Of a stretch of 62,103 nucleotides of DNA, positions 42,521 through 51,076 are shown in pieces. The stretch covers positions 1-62,103 of the forward strand of contig CAUJJC010000325.1 of NCBI GenBank assembly GCA_963204975.1, written 5' to 3'. A model generated the notes under the pieces. It had not been told where the DNA came from and searched no databases. It saw only the letters and a program-made list of their open reading frames with translations. Origin of the DNA: Verrucomicrobiota bacterium. GTDB taxonomy: Bacteria > Verrucomicrobiota > Verrucomicrobiia > Verrucomicrobiales > Verrucomicrobiaceae. A program made the translations under genes and the position numbers. Every line of letters starts with the position of its first letter. Position 1 is the first letter of the stretch.

Positions 42521-43684
42521 ATGAGCCGGAAAATTCGTTATGGCATGGTGGGCGGCGGTCGTGGTGCCTTCATCGGTGCCGTGCATCGCATCGCCGCTGC
42601 GATTGATCAGCAGGTCGAACTCGTCTGCGGAGCCTTCTCCTCGGACCCTGAGCGCTCCAAGGCGAGCGGCGCAGATCTGTTTCTGCCGCCGGATCGTTGC
42701 TACGGCAGCTTTGAAGAGATGATCAAAGCCGAAGCCGCGCTGCCTGCGGATCAGCGCATGGACTTCGTCGCCATCGTGACACCGAACCACATGCACTTCC
42801 CGCCTGCGAAGATGGCGCTGGAAAACGGCTTCCATGTGCTGAGCGACAAGCCCGCGACGCTGAACCTGAAGGAAGCGAAAGAACTCGCCGCCATCGTGAA
42901 GAAGAGCGGACTGATCTACGGCCTCACGCACAACTACACCGGCTATCCGCTGGTGAAGCAGGCGCGCGACATGATCAAGGAAGGCAAGCTGGGCAAGATC
43001 CGCAAAGTGGTCGTCGAGTATCCGCAGGGCTGGCTCGCCACTCGCCTTGAAGAAAGCGGTCAGAAGCAAGCCGCCTGGCGCACCGATCCGAAGAAGAGCG
43101 GTGCGGGTGGTTGCGTGGGCGACATCGGCACGCACGCCGAGAACCTGGCCGAATACATCACCGGCCTGAAGATCAAAGAACTCGCCGCCGACATCACCAG
43201 CTTCGTGAAGGGCCGCAAGCTCGACGACGACGCAAACGTGCTGCTGCGCTTCCAAGGCGGTGCCAAGGGCGTGCTTCACAGCTCGCAGATCAGCGTGGGC
43301 GAAGAGAACAATCTCAACATCCGCGTCTATGGCGAACTCGGCGGCATCGAATGGCACCAGAAGGAGCCGAACACGATGCTCGTGAAGTGGCTCGATCAGC
43401 CGATGCAGGTCTATCGCACCGCCAACGGCTACCTCGGCAAGAACGCGCTCGCCGCTGGCCGCACGCCACCCGCGCACCCCGAGGGCTACCTCGAAGCCTT
43501 CGCGAACATCTACAAGAACTTCGCCAACGCCATCCGCGCTCGCATTGCGAAGACCAAGCTCGCGAAAGACGATCCCGCCAACGACTTCCCCAAGATCGAC
43601 GACGGCGTCCGTGGCATGGCCTTCATTGAGGCGGTCGTTGCTTCGTCGAAAAAGAACGCCGCCTGGACGAAGCTCGACGTCTAG
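42521..43684 (+). CDS. Gfo/Idh/MocA family oxidoreductase (cytoplasmic)
   Basis: A 387-residue NAD(P)-dependent dehydrogenase. The Rossmann motif is [20 protein letters not shown] at the N-terminus, the EKP-type motif is [20 protein letters not shown] and the substrate domain has [20 protein letters not shown]. Members oxidise sugars, inositols or related polyols; the exact substrate is unknown. No signal peptide is present, in contrast to the second family member at 59220. The leader CAACCCAACAACACACTCAC has no Shine-Dalgarno. A terminator separates it from the cupin operon. Confidence 0.92.
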   Translation: MSRKIRYGMVGGGRGAFIGAVHRIAAAIDQQVELVCGAFSSDPERSKASGADLFLPPDRCYGSFEEMIKAEAALPADQRMDFVAIVTPNHMHFPPAKMALENGFHVLSDKPATLNLKEAKELAAIVKKSGLIYGLTHNYTGYPLVKQARDMIKEGKLGKIRKVVVEYPQGWLATRLEESGQKQAAWRTDPKKSGAGGCVGDIGTHAENLAEYITGLKIKELAADITSFVKGRKLDDDANVLLRFQGGAKGVLHSSQISVGEENNLNIRVYGELGGIEWHQKEPNTMLVKWLDQPMQVYRTANGYLGKNALAAGRTPPAHPEGYLEAFANIYKNFANAIRARIAKTKLAKDDPANDFPKIDDGVRGMAFIEAVVASSKKNAAWTKLDV

Positions 43685-43709
43685 TCGCTCTTCAACGATT
43701 CGATTCACG

Positions 43710-43740
43710 CAAGGCGCTGGGAGACCAGCGCCTTGTTTGT
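43710..43740 (+). terminator. Rho-independent terminator after the Gfo/Idh/MocA gene
   Basis: A perfect 11-bp stem (CAAGGCGCTGG at 43710-43720 with CCAGCGCCTTG at 43725-43735) with a GAGA tetraloop is followed by TTTGTGT. Confidence 0.88.
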
Positions 43741-43749
43741 GTAGAACGA

Positions 43750-43771
43750 ATTGGAAACTCGTTTCACCAAT
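43750..43771 (+). promoter_or_regulatory. Palindrome upstream of the cupin operon, possible operator
   Basis: ATTGG-AAAC-TC-GTTT-CA-CCAAT forms an inverted repeat with one two-base asymmetry, 14 bases before the start codon. It lies just after the preceding terminator and could be a repressor site or a small hairpin. Evidence is symmetry only. Confidence 0.3.
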
Positions 43772-43785
43772 GCCACCATCCCGCC

Positions 43786-44514
43786 ATGTCCGATAATCTT
43801 TGGAAAGCACTCAGTCCTCTCGCCAAACAAGAACTCGCCACGCGTGACTACAACGCGGGCGACATGCAGACGAAACTCCACACCGGTCGCGCCGATGCTC
43901 GTGAGCTGGTGGGCGATGCCTTGCCACCGGAACTGCGCATCCCTGGCGTCGAAGTGTTTCATCGCCGTGTGTTTCAGCAGCGCTACCGCGGCTACTTCGG
44001 TGAGTTCGCGCGTCAGGGCGAAGGCTTGCTCGGCAAGATCGGCATGTGGCCGAAGCAATGGGCCACGGCGCTGATGTATTCGGGCACCAGCAAAGGCTTC
44101 CACATTCATCCACCCGCGATCCCTGAAGGCACGATGCCCGAGGCGTGGTTCCAGCGTCTCTTCATCGACGAGCCGACCAACTACGCGCTGCGCCCCTACG
44201 ACCTGGAGCAGTGGGACTGCATGTTCTTCATCAGCGGCATCGCCGAGATGTTCCTCATCGACGAACGTGCCGGGATGCCACGCAAGAAGATGCGCTTCAT
44301 CATTGAAGGCGATGACATGCCCGGGCCCAACAACGTCGGCGTCGTGATCCCTGCGGGCGTCGCCCATGCGATTCGCTGCGCTAGCTCGAAGGACCTCATC
44401 ATGGTCTATGGCACGAGCACGGTCTTCGCACCGGAGAACGAAGGCCGCATCGCGCATGGCATCGAAACCCCCACGATGCCCGAGGACTGGGAAGCCTTCT
44501 GGAACAAGGCCTAG
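43786..44514 (+). CDS. RmlC-like cupin protein (dTDP-4-dehydrorhamnose 3,5-epimerase-related)
   Basis: A 242-residue protein with a central cupin-like beta-barrel: TALMYSGTSKGFHIHPPAIP, DLEQWDCMFFISGIAEMFLI, KMRFIIEGDDM and NNVGVVIPAGVAHAIRC resemble the RmlC fold with its His-containing active site. The N-terminal 60 residues (LWKALSPLAKQELATRDYNA) are an extra helical part that binds no recognised ligand. It may epimerise or isomerise a sugar or simply be a binding protein. It is the first gene of a four-gene operon with spacings of 6, 21 and -4 bases. Confidence 0.72.
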   Translation: MSDNLWKALSPLAKQELATRDYNAGDMQTKLHTGRADARELVGDALPPELRIPGVEVFHRRVFQQRYRGYFGEFARQGEGLLGKIGMWPKQWATALMYSGTSKGFHIHPPAIPEGTMPEAWFQRLFIDEPTNYALRPYDLEQWDCMFFISGIAEMFLIDERAGMPRKKMRFIIEGDDMPGPNNVGVVIPAGVAHAIRCASSKDLIMVYGTSTVFAPENEGRIAHGIETPTMPEDWEAFWNKA

Positions 44515-44520
44515 CCCGCG

Positions 44521-44841
44521 ATGGACGAAGACGCGCCAGAGTTCGGCTACGATCGCAGCGTGGTGGACCATGTCTGGTCGCTGGCGCAGGCGATCCCTGG
44601 CAATGATCCCGCCGTGTGGCGCAAGGATGAGCACGGCGCGTGGATTCATCGTCTGGACTATCGCAACCGTCACTCGCAGTTCGGCTGGGAGATCGCGGAG
44701 CACGGCTTCTACCTGCGCCGCGCAGGCGTCGAGGCGCTGCGTCCGCTGCATTGGCAGAACTACGTTGATTTCATGATCGCCTCGCGCAGCAACGCGGTCA
44801 TCACGGCGGACGGACTTAACAATATTCGCAAGCTCCTGTGA
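44521..44841 (+). CDS. Small HNH-like protein, apparently degenerate
   Basis: A 106-residue protein. Its middle (DPAVWRKDEHGAWIHRLDYR, then NRHSQFGWEIAEHGFYLRRA and LRPLHWQNYVDFMI) follows the pattern of small HNH nucleases, in which W(E)xDH is followed by about 15 residues and an LQPLxWxNN segment. Here the WEIAEHG replaces WExDH, and the last Asn-Asn is NY, so catalysis is doubtful. This family comparison is from memory. It is inserted 6 bases after the cupin gene and 21 bases before the M81 gene, and is coupled to a metabolic operon. Function unknown. Confidence 0.6.
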   Translation: MDEDAPEFGYDRSVVDHVWSLAQAIPGNDPAVWRKDEHGAWIHRLDYRNRHSQFGWEIAEHGFYLRRAGVEALRPLHWQNYVDFMIASRSNAVITADGLNNIRKLL

Positions 44842-44862
44842 CTTTGCTTCGCTTTGAGAAGT

Positions 44863-46335
44863 ATGGCTCGCATTCTCATCGCCGGACTGTTTCACGAAAC
44901 GCACACCTTCCTCGAAGGCAGCACCTCGCTCGCGGACTTCTTCATCATTCGCGATGAGCAGATGCTCGCGTGCTGCGGCGATAGCTCACCGCTCGGTGGC
45001 GTGCTGGAGATCGGCAAGCAATTCGGCTGGGACTTCGTGCCCACCATCGACTATCGCGCACAGCCAAGCGCAATCGTCGAAGATGCCGTTATCGATCAGT
45101 TCTGGAACGAACTCGAGCAGTGTGCCCGGCCATCATTGCAGCAAGGCATCGACGCCATCTACCTCGTGCTGCACGGCGCGATGGTCGCGCAGTCGCATCT
45201 CGATGTAGAAGGCGAAATCCTCGCGCGCCTGCGTGCGCTGCCCGGTGCAGAGAAGCTGCCGATCTTCGGTGTCTTCGATCTGCACGCGAACTTCTCGCAG
45301 CGCATGGCCGACCTCGCGAACTGTCTCGTCGGCTATCGTGAGAACCCGCACACCGACGCGCGCCAGGCAGGCGTCATTGCTGCGGAGTTGTTGCAGCGCA
45401 GCCTCACGACAGGCGAGCGTCCGTTCATGCGTCGTCAACACGCAGGCATCATTTGGCCACCCACCGGCACGGGCACAGCGAACGAACCGATGAAGACGTT
45501 GGAAGCCGAAGCTCGCGCACTGGAGCAACTGCCCGAGCTATGGTCCGTTAGCGTGATCGCAGGCTTCTCGTTCGCAGACACACCGGACTCCGGCGTGTGC
45601 TTCGTTGTCTGCGGCACCGAGGGCTCGATCGACGAAGCCCTCACCAAGCTGCACACCCTGGCCCATCGCCATCGTGCCGAAGGCAACGTCACCGATCCGC
45701 CAGTCGATGAAGTGCTCGCGAAACTGAAGCCCGCACCCGAAGGCCTCACGGTGCTCGTCGAGCCCTCCGACAACATCGGCGGCGGCGCGCCCGGCGACTG
45801 CACAGGACTGCTGCGCGCGATGATCGCGCATAGACTCACCAACGCTGCCATCGCGATCAATGATCCTGCCGCTGTGCAGCAACTCGCCAGCATCGAGCCC
45901 GGTCAGCGCACGACGATTTCTCTCGGTGGCAAAGGCAGCCGACTCGATGCTGGGCCCGTCGTTCTCGAAGTCGAACTCATCTCCAAGCAAAGCGGACGCT
46001 TCGAACTTGAAGACAAGCAAAGCCACCTCGCCAGCATGTGCGGCGATGTCTTCGACATGGGACCGTGCGCTGTGGTGAAGCACGCAGGCATCACCATTCT
46101 CATCAGCAGCGTGAAGACGCCGCCCTTCGATCTCGGCCAATGGCGCAGCCAAGGCATCGAGCCCACCGCGCTCTCCTTCATCGGTGTGAAAGCCGCCGTC
46201 GCCCACCGCCGCGCCTACGACAAGATCGCCGCTCGCATGCTCTGGGTGGACACACCCGGCCCCTGCAGCAGCAACGTCCAAGTGCTGCCGTATCGACATC
46301 TCACTCGACCCATCTATCCTCTCGATCTCGCATGA
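44863..46335 (+). CDS. M81 family metallopeptidase (MlrC-like)
   Basis: A 490-residue protein of the microcystinase C family. The N-terminus is ARILIAGLFHETHTFLEGST with the first histidine pair, followed by YLVLHGAMVAQSHLDVEGEI, FDLHANFSQRMADLANCLVG and the C-terminal GGGAPGDCTGLLRAMIAHR and GPCAVVKHAGITILISSVKT motifs. MlrC cleaves linearised microcystin, but most homologues sit in unrelated operons and presumably hydrolyse other amide-linked compounds. The start ATG is at 44863; an upstream TTG (44854) is less likely. The gene overlaps ridA by ATGA. Confidence 0.88.
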   Translation: MARILIAGLFHETHTFLEGSTSLADFFIIRDEQMLACCGDSSPLGGVLEIGKQFGWDFVPTIDYRAQPSAIVEDAVIDQFWNELEQCARPSLQQGIDAIYLVLHGAMVAQSHLDVEGEILARLRALPGAEKLPIFGVFDLHANFSQRMADLANCLVGYRENPHTDARQAGVIAAELLQRSLTTGERPFMRRQHAGIIWPPTGTGTANEPMKTLEAEARALEQLPELWSVSVIAGFSFADTPDSGVCFVVCGTEGSIDEALTKLHTLAHRHRAEGNVTDPPVDEVLAKLKPAPEGLTVLVEPSDNIGGGAPGDCTGLLRAMIAHRLTNAAIAINDPAAVQQLASIEPGQRTTISLGGKGSRLDAGPVVLEVELISKQSGRFELEDKQSHLASMCGDVFDMGPCAVVKHAGITILISSVKTPPFDLGQWRSQGIEPTALSFIGVKAAVAHRRAYDKIAARMLWVDTPGPCSSNVQVLPYRHLTRPIYPLDLA

Positions 46336-46721
46336 ACCATCCCCTTGTCAGCTATCCTCAGGACGCCAGCACGCCCACGTCGCATCTGCCCTTCAGCCCC
46401 TGCGTTCAGGTCGGCGAGTTGTTGTTTGTTTCGGGTCAGGCCTCCGTGGATGAAAAAGGACAAATCGTCGGCGACTCGTTCGAGGGCGAGTTCCGTCGGA
46501 GCGTGGAGAACTTGCGCAAGGTCCTCGAGTCCGCTGGCAGCGATCTCCAGCATGTGGTGCAAACGCGGAACTACGTGCGGGACGCTGTCGATGTGCCGCT
46601 CTTCAACCAGCTCTACGGCGAGTATTTCAGCGCGCCATTTCCCGCTCGAACCACGATCACCAACTGCCTGCCTCCAACACTCCGATTTGAAATCGAAGCC
46701 GTGGCGGTGAAGCGGAAATAA
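46332..46721 (+). CDS. RidA family enamine/imine deaminase
   Basis: A 129-residue trimeric RidA-type protein. Visible family features are the N-terminal FSPCVQVGELLFVSGQASVD, the central LRKVLESAGSDLQHVVQTRNYVRD and the C-terminal FPARTTITNCLPPTLRFEIEAVAV, where the Arg of PAR is the substrate-carboxylate residue. It hydrolyses reactive enamine or imine intermediates. The start ATG at 46332 overlaps the MlrC stop by ATGA. A role in handling an intermediate of the operon's pathway is inferred from the gene order. Confidence 0.93.
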   Translation: MNHPLVSYPQDASTPTSHLPFSPCVQVGELLFVSGQASVDEKGQIVGDSFEGEFRRSVENLRKVLESAGSDLQHVVQTRNYVRDAVDVPLFNQLYGEYFSAPFPARTTITNCLPPTLRFEIEAVAVKRK

Positions 46722-46752
46722 AAAAGGCAGGCCGTTTCCAGCCTGCCTTTTC
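46722..46752. terminator. Terminator shared by ridA and tkt
   Basis: AAAAGGCAGGC and GCCTGCCTTTT form an 11-bp stem with an eight-base loop, with A- and T-rich tracts on both sides. It directly follows the ridA stop and precedes the tkt stop on the opposite strand, so it can act in both directions. Confidence 0.88.
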
Positions 46753-46773
46753 GAAGAAGTTATCGGTGGTCGA

Positions 46774-48756
46774 TTAAGCCTGCCGCGCCGCTTCGACGAC
46801 GGCTTCGGTCGTGATGCCCAGTTCCTTGAAGACTTGGTTGCCTGGGGCGCTGATGCCGAAACGGTCGATGCCGATCACTTTGCCGTTCAGGCCCACATAC
46901 TTCCACCAGAGGTCGGTCACACCGGCTTCGATGGCGATGCGCTTGGTGCAGTTCCAGGGCAGGAGTTCGTGCTTATACTCGGCGGACTGACGGTCGAAGC
47001 GCTCCATGCATGGCACGCTGATGACGCGGGTGCCGGTGCCGAGGAGCTTGGCGGCTTCCACGGCCCACTGCACTTCACTGCCGCTGGCGAGGAGGATGGT
47101 GTCGAGCGAGGACGTTTCTTTGACGAGGATGTAGGCACCCTTGAGCACGCCTTCGCGACGTGTCTTGGCATCGACGAAGCCCATGATGGGAAGGTCCTGG
47201 CGGCTGAAGCTGAAGAGCGTGGGGCCGTCTTTGCGGGTGAGGGCTGCGACGAAGGCTCCGGCGCTTTCTTCTGCGTCGCCGGGACGAATCACGTCGAGGT
47301 TCGGAATCACACGCAGGCCGCTGACGGTTTCCACCGGCTGGTGGGTCGGGCCATCTTCACCGACGCCCACGGAGTCATGCGTGAAGATGTAAGTGACGGG
47401 CAGCTTGGCCAGTGCGGCGAGGCGGATGCTCGGGCGGCAGTAGTCGGCGAAGACAAGGAAGGTGGCGTTGCTGATGCGGAAGAGGCCGTCGTAGGCAATG
47501 CCGTTGCTGATCGCGCCCATGGCGTGCTCGCGGATGCCGAACCAGATGTTGCGACCGGTTGGGTTCTTCGCGGAGTAGTCGCCGCCGTTCTTGATGTAGT
47601 TCTTGGTGGAACCAAAGAGGTCGGCGCTGCCCGTGATGAAGTGAGGCACGGCGCTGGCCACGGCCTGGATGACGTCGCCGCCGCTGTTGCGGGTGGCGGA
47701 CTTTCCTTCGGTCGGGAAGGCGGGGATGCGTTCGAGGATGTCGGACGGGATGACGTCGTTGATGGCGTTGTCGAGCTGCTTAGCCTTCTCAGGATTGGCG
47801 GCTTCCCAGGCGGAGAAGGTGCGCTTCCAGCGCTTCTGGATGCGGGCGCGCTTGGCTTTGAGGTCGGCGAAGTAGGCCTTCACGTCATCGCTGACGAAGA
47901 AGTGCTGGTCGGCTGGCAGGCCGAGCCCGGCGCGGGCTGCGTCGATGAACTTGGCTCCGCCTTCGCCGTGGCCCTTGGCGGTGCCGGCGACTTCAGGGAT
48001 GCCCTTTGCGATGATGGTCTTGGCAATGATGAGCTTGGGCTTGCCGTTGTCCGTCTTCTTGGCGCGTTTGATCGCCTTTTCGATCTGGGCGAAGTCGTGA
48101 CCGTCGATCTGCACCACGTCCCAGCCGATGGCCTTGAACTTGGCGGCGGTGTTTTCGCTCTGCGTGACATCGGCCATCGCATCGAGCGTCACATCGTTCG
48201 AATCGTAGATGAGGATGAGGTTATCCAGTTGGTTGTGGGCGGCGAAGCTGATGCTTTCCAGCGCCACGCCTTCCTGAAGGCAACCGTCGCCAGCGAGGGC
48301 GATGACGTGGTGGTCGAAGAGGGTGTGCTCAGGCGTGTTGTAAGTGGCGGCGGCCATCTTGCCGGAGAGCGCGTAGCCCACGGCATTGCCCACACCCTGG
48401 CCGAGAGGACCGGTGGTGCATTCAACGCCGGGCGTTTCGTGGAACTCGGGATGTCCGGGGGTGATCGAGTGGAGCACGCGGAACTTCGCCACGTCGTCCG
48501 CACTCACTTTGTAACCGGCCAGATGCAGCCAGCTGTAGATGAACATGGAGCCGTGACCGGCGCTGAGGACGAAGCGGTCGCGGTTCAGCCAGTTCGGGTC
48601 CGTGGGGTCGCATTGCAGCAGTTCGCCGAAGAGAGCCGCGCCGATTTCAGCCGCACCGAGTGGCAGGCCGAGGTGGCCGGAGTTGCACTTGTGGACGGCG
48701 TCCATGGCGAGGCCACGGGCTTGGTTGGCGGCTTTCTGGAGGATTTCAGTATTCAT
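46774..48756 (-). CDS. tkt: Transketolase
   Basis: A 660-residue thiamine-diphosphate enzyme of the pentose phosphate and Calvin-type cycles, transferring two-carbon ketol units. The N-terminal His is in [16 protein letters not shown]; the ThDP motif is [12 protein letters not shown] to YDSNDVTLD; the pyrimidine domain has [20 protein letters not shown] and the C-terminal half [20 protein letters not shown]. The leader is pyrimidine-rich (CTCCCTCTTTCCTC before the ATG). It is monocistronic and is followed by a bidirectional terminator. Confidence 0.95.
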   Translation of the reverse strand: MNTEILQKAANQARGLAMDAVHKCNSGHLGLPLGAAEIGAALFGELLQCDPTDPNWLNRDRFVLSAGHGSMFIYSWLHLAGYKVSADDVAKFRVLHSITPGHPEFHETPGVECTTGPLGQGVGNAVGYALSGKMAAATYNTPEHTLFDHHVIALAGDGCLQEGVALESISFAAHNQLDNLILIYDSNDVTLDAMADVTQSENTAAKFKAIGWDVVQIDGHDFAQIEKAIKRAKKTDNGKPKLIIAKTIIAKGIPEVAGTAKGHGEGGAKFIDAARAGLGLPADQHFFVSDDVKAYFADLKAKRARIQKRWKRTFSAWEAANPEKAKQLDNAINDVIPSDILERIPAFPTEGKSATRNSGGDVIQAVASAVPHFITGSADLFGSTKNYIKNGGDYSAKNPTGRNIWFGIREHAMGAISNGIAYDGLFRISNATFLVFADYCRPSIRLAALAKLPVTYIFTHDSVGVGEDGPTHQPVETVSGLRVIPNLDVIRPGDAEESAGAFVAALTRKDGPTLFSFSRQDLPIMGFVDAKTRREGVLKGAYILVKETSSLDTILLASGSEVQWAVEAAKLLGTGTRVISVPCMERFDRQSAEYKHELLPWNCTKRIAIEAGVTDLWWKYVGLNGKVIGIDRFGISAPGNQVFKELGITTEAVVEAARQA

Positions 48757-48862
48757 GAGGAAAGAGGGAGAGGTGAGAGGAGTGAAAGAGGCCAGGGGTC
48801 CGGCGCGGGGGCCGGATTAGTGCTGGCAATGCCTCCGTTTCGCAAGGGCGAAAAAGCTGCGC

Positions 48863-50872
48863 TCAAGGCTGAGGCGTGGCTTTGCCCCGGTAGCGGAAGA
48901 TTTCCAGCGTGTGGATGTCTTCCTCGGCCCAAAGAATGTCCTTGAGTTCGAAAAGCTGCGGGTCACGGAGCATCGCATACACGTCGGCTTGCAGCTCGCG
49001 GAAGAGCTTTCGCTGGCCGACGACGTAGTAGAGAGAGCCCCCGTTTTGGTCCGCCTCGGCCATGCGCTCGCGCAGCCTCTTGGAATCGCGCACGTAGGTG
49101 TCGGCGCGGGGATCGTAGAGATCAATGTGACGCCACAGGTGGCAGGTGATGATCTTGGACGGGCCTTCGAAGCCCCAGGGTTCGTGCTGGCCGCGAGTCA
49201 GCTCGAACGCCCGGCGATGGCTCTCGTAGGGCTGCCAGTGCATCAGCTTGATCTGCGGCCATGCCACCCATGCCATCGCTGGCGGAGCCAGAAGGCCGAG
49301 CACGAGGCAGAGCGCTCCTGTGAGTCGGGCGAGGGGTGCGGCACCGGGCAGGCGAATGGTATCCGCCTTGCTCCACAGAGCATCGAGCCCTAGGCCGGTG
49401 AAGACGGCGAGCGGGAGGATGATGAAAAAGAAATACCAGAAGATCCACTCGATCCCCATCACCCACTTGAACACGCTGGCCCCCAGCGCTCCGGCAGCGA
49501 AGACGGACAGCCACATCCAGCCCTGGAGAGGTCGATGATGGAAGAGAGTCGCCGCACCTGCAACGAGAAGGCCAAGGGCAGCCATCAGACCGAAGCGGAC
49601 GGTGAGGGGCCTGGCGGCCAGGGCTTCCTTCAGCGGCACCTCGGTCGGGTTCTCTAGGGAGGCCCGGAACCAGGGCACACCGATGAGGAGCCCCGTGAGG
49701 CTGTTGTAGAACCAGTGGCTTTCCATCGGTTTGCCGGTGTTCTTCAGGCGTTCGATGGCACGCGGGGATTGCAGGCTGCAAGGGGCGACCATGAAAACAA
49801 ACAGCGCTCCCGCCGTGAGGCCAACGACCAGCGGACGGGCCAGACGAGACATGCGCTCGCCGATGGTGGATGCCCCTTCACCTCGCTTCAGCAGCAGGGC
49901 GAGCGAGACGATGCTGGTGATCGTGAGAAAAGGCAGGGCCGCGACTTTCCAGGAGTAAACCGCTAGGAATTGCAGCGTAGCGAGCCACAGCCAGCCTCGC
50001 CACCGGTCGCTGCGCAGGGCATACAAAAGAGCCCACACTGCGAGCGTGAAGAAGAACACCATCAGGATGTAACCCCTGGCCTCGGTGCTGTAGCGGATGT
50101 GCCAGGGATGAATGGCAAAAAACGCGGCGGCGAAGAGCCCGGCCCGTGGTCGCCCCAGCCAGCGAAGAAACAAAGCGATAGCTGCGATGGAAGCGAGTCC
50201 GCCCAGGAGCAACGGCAGCCGGGACACAGCCTCGTCAAAGGCAGTGACGGGCAGGCCCTTCCAGCTCCGCCAGGTGTCCATCGTCAGCTTTTGCAGGATG
50301 CTGAAAAGGTAGTGATTGCCGCCCGTCTGATCGTCCCACAAAACGCGGGACCAAGTGACCGGCTTGAACTTGATCGGTCCCTGCATGTCGTCACCGCTTA
50401 CGGCCTCGTATTTGCCGTGGCCGTAATAACGAAGCGCCCAGCCCTCGTCGCCCCAGTAGGAGTGTGCCATGCGTGGCAGGCGGAGGGAGGTGGCACCCAC
50501 GATGATAACGAGCAGCACGGGCCAGAACCACCACCGGCTGGGTTGAGGCTGGGGAAACTGGGTTTCGATGGGGCAGGGCTTGGCCCGGCTCCACCACCGC
50601 ACGCTGCCGACGACCAAGGCACTGACGCAGGCGTGGATGATCCCACCTTTCCACAGCCCTAACTGAAGGATGGCGCTGAACTTGGGGGGCTTGCCATTGA
50701 GCAAGTCCGTCGGCCACTCGGACGGCAGCTTCCAGTCCTTGAGCATGAGAATCAGGCCAATCAGGGCAAGGAAATGCCAGGTCCAGAGGACGCGGGCTCC
50801 GTGGGACTGGCCAGGGACGTGGGACCAGGCAGTGGCGAGCAGGGAGCGGATTCGACGGAACTGGGAGGACAT
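48863..50872 (-). CDS. GT39-type membrane glycosyltransferase
   Basis: A 669-residue polytopic protein with about twelve hydrophobic segments. The catalytic-type loop SYWGDEGWALRYYGHGKYEA with the acid D-E pair and the later HPWHIRYSTEARGYILMVFF motif match dolichyl-phosphate-mannose-like (PMT_2) glycosyltransferases that use lipid-linked sugars. The acceptor could be protein, lipid A or a polysaccharide; unknown. A cytoplasmic N-terminus precedes the first helix. The promoter candidate at 50882-50911 lies directly upstream. Confidence 0.82.
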   Translation of the reverse strand: MSSQFRRIRSLLATAWSHVPGQSHGARVLWTWHFLALIGLILMLKDWKLPSEWPTDLLNGKPPKFSAILQLGLWKGGIIHACVSALVVGSVRWWSRAKPCPIETQFPQPQPSRWWFWPVLLVIIVGATSLRLPRMAHSYWGDEGWALRYYGHGKYEAVSGDDMQGPIKFKPVTWSRVLWDDQTGGNHYLFSILQKLTMDTWRSWKGLPVTAFDEAVSRLPLLLGGLASIAAIALFLRWLGRPRAGLFAAAFFAIHPWHIRYSTEARGYILMVFFFTLAVWALLYALRSDRWRGWLWLATLQFLAVYSWKVAALPFLTITSIVSLALLLKRGEGASTIGERMSRLARPLVVGLTAGALFVFMVAPCSLQSPRAIERLKNTGKPMESHWFYNSLTGLLIGVPWFRASLENPTEVPLKEALAARPLTVRFGLMAALGLLVAGAATLFHHRPLQGWMWLSVFAAGALGASVFKWVMGIEWIFWYFFFIILPLAVFTGLGLDALWSKADTIRLPGAAPLARLTGALCLVLGLLAPPAMAWVAWPQIKLMHWQPYESHRRAFELTRGQHEPWGFEGPSKIITCHLWRHIDLYDPRADTYVRDSKRLRERMAEADQNGGSLYYVVGQRKLFRELQADVYAMLRDPQLFELKDILWAEEDIHTLEIFRYRGKATPQP

Positions 50873-50881
50873 CGGGAGGAA

Positions 50882-50911
50882 ATGCTAGCCGGATGACTAC
50901 ATGGCATCCAA
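50882..50911 (-). promoter_or_regulatory. Putative promoter of the GT39-type gene
   Basis: On the minus strand TTGGAT (50911-50906) and TAGCAT (50887-50882) are 18 bases apart and 10 bases before the start codon. The context CCGGCTAGCAT matches that of the rpmB promoter candidate exactly. The short leader means little or no 5' untranslated region. Confidence 0.45.
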
Positions 50912-51024
50912 CCCGAATTGTCGATTGGGAAATTCCCTGAGGTCGGAGGCCAACGAGAGGACCTTCAATCGGAGGCAGGATTCCGGCCAGTTAGAGCAAA
51001 AGAGAGGGAAATTTCAAAAATTAA

Positions 51025-51053
51025 TTAACTTTACAAAAATAATAACATATACG
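51025..51053 (+). promoter_or_regulatory. Putative promoter of the GloVer-repeat surface protein gene
   Basis: An AT-rich block (51010-51075) contains TTAACT (51025-51030), a 17-base spacer and TATACG (51048-51053), leaving about 23 bases to the ATG. The AT content contrasts with the GC-rich surroundings. Confidence 0.45.
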
Positions 51054-51076
51054 AAATAAATAGCTCTTCTTATAAA

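Noticed and set aside
46834-48945. 703-residue plus-strand frame opposite transketolase
   Set aside because: Antisense shadow caused by high GC in third codon positions; no motifs, and tkt is unambiguous.
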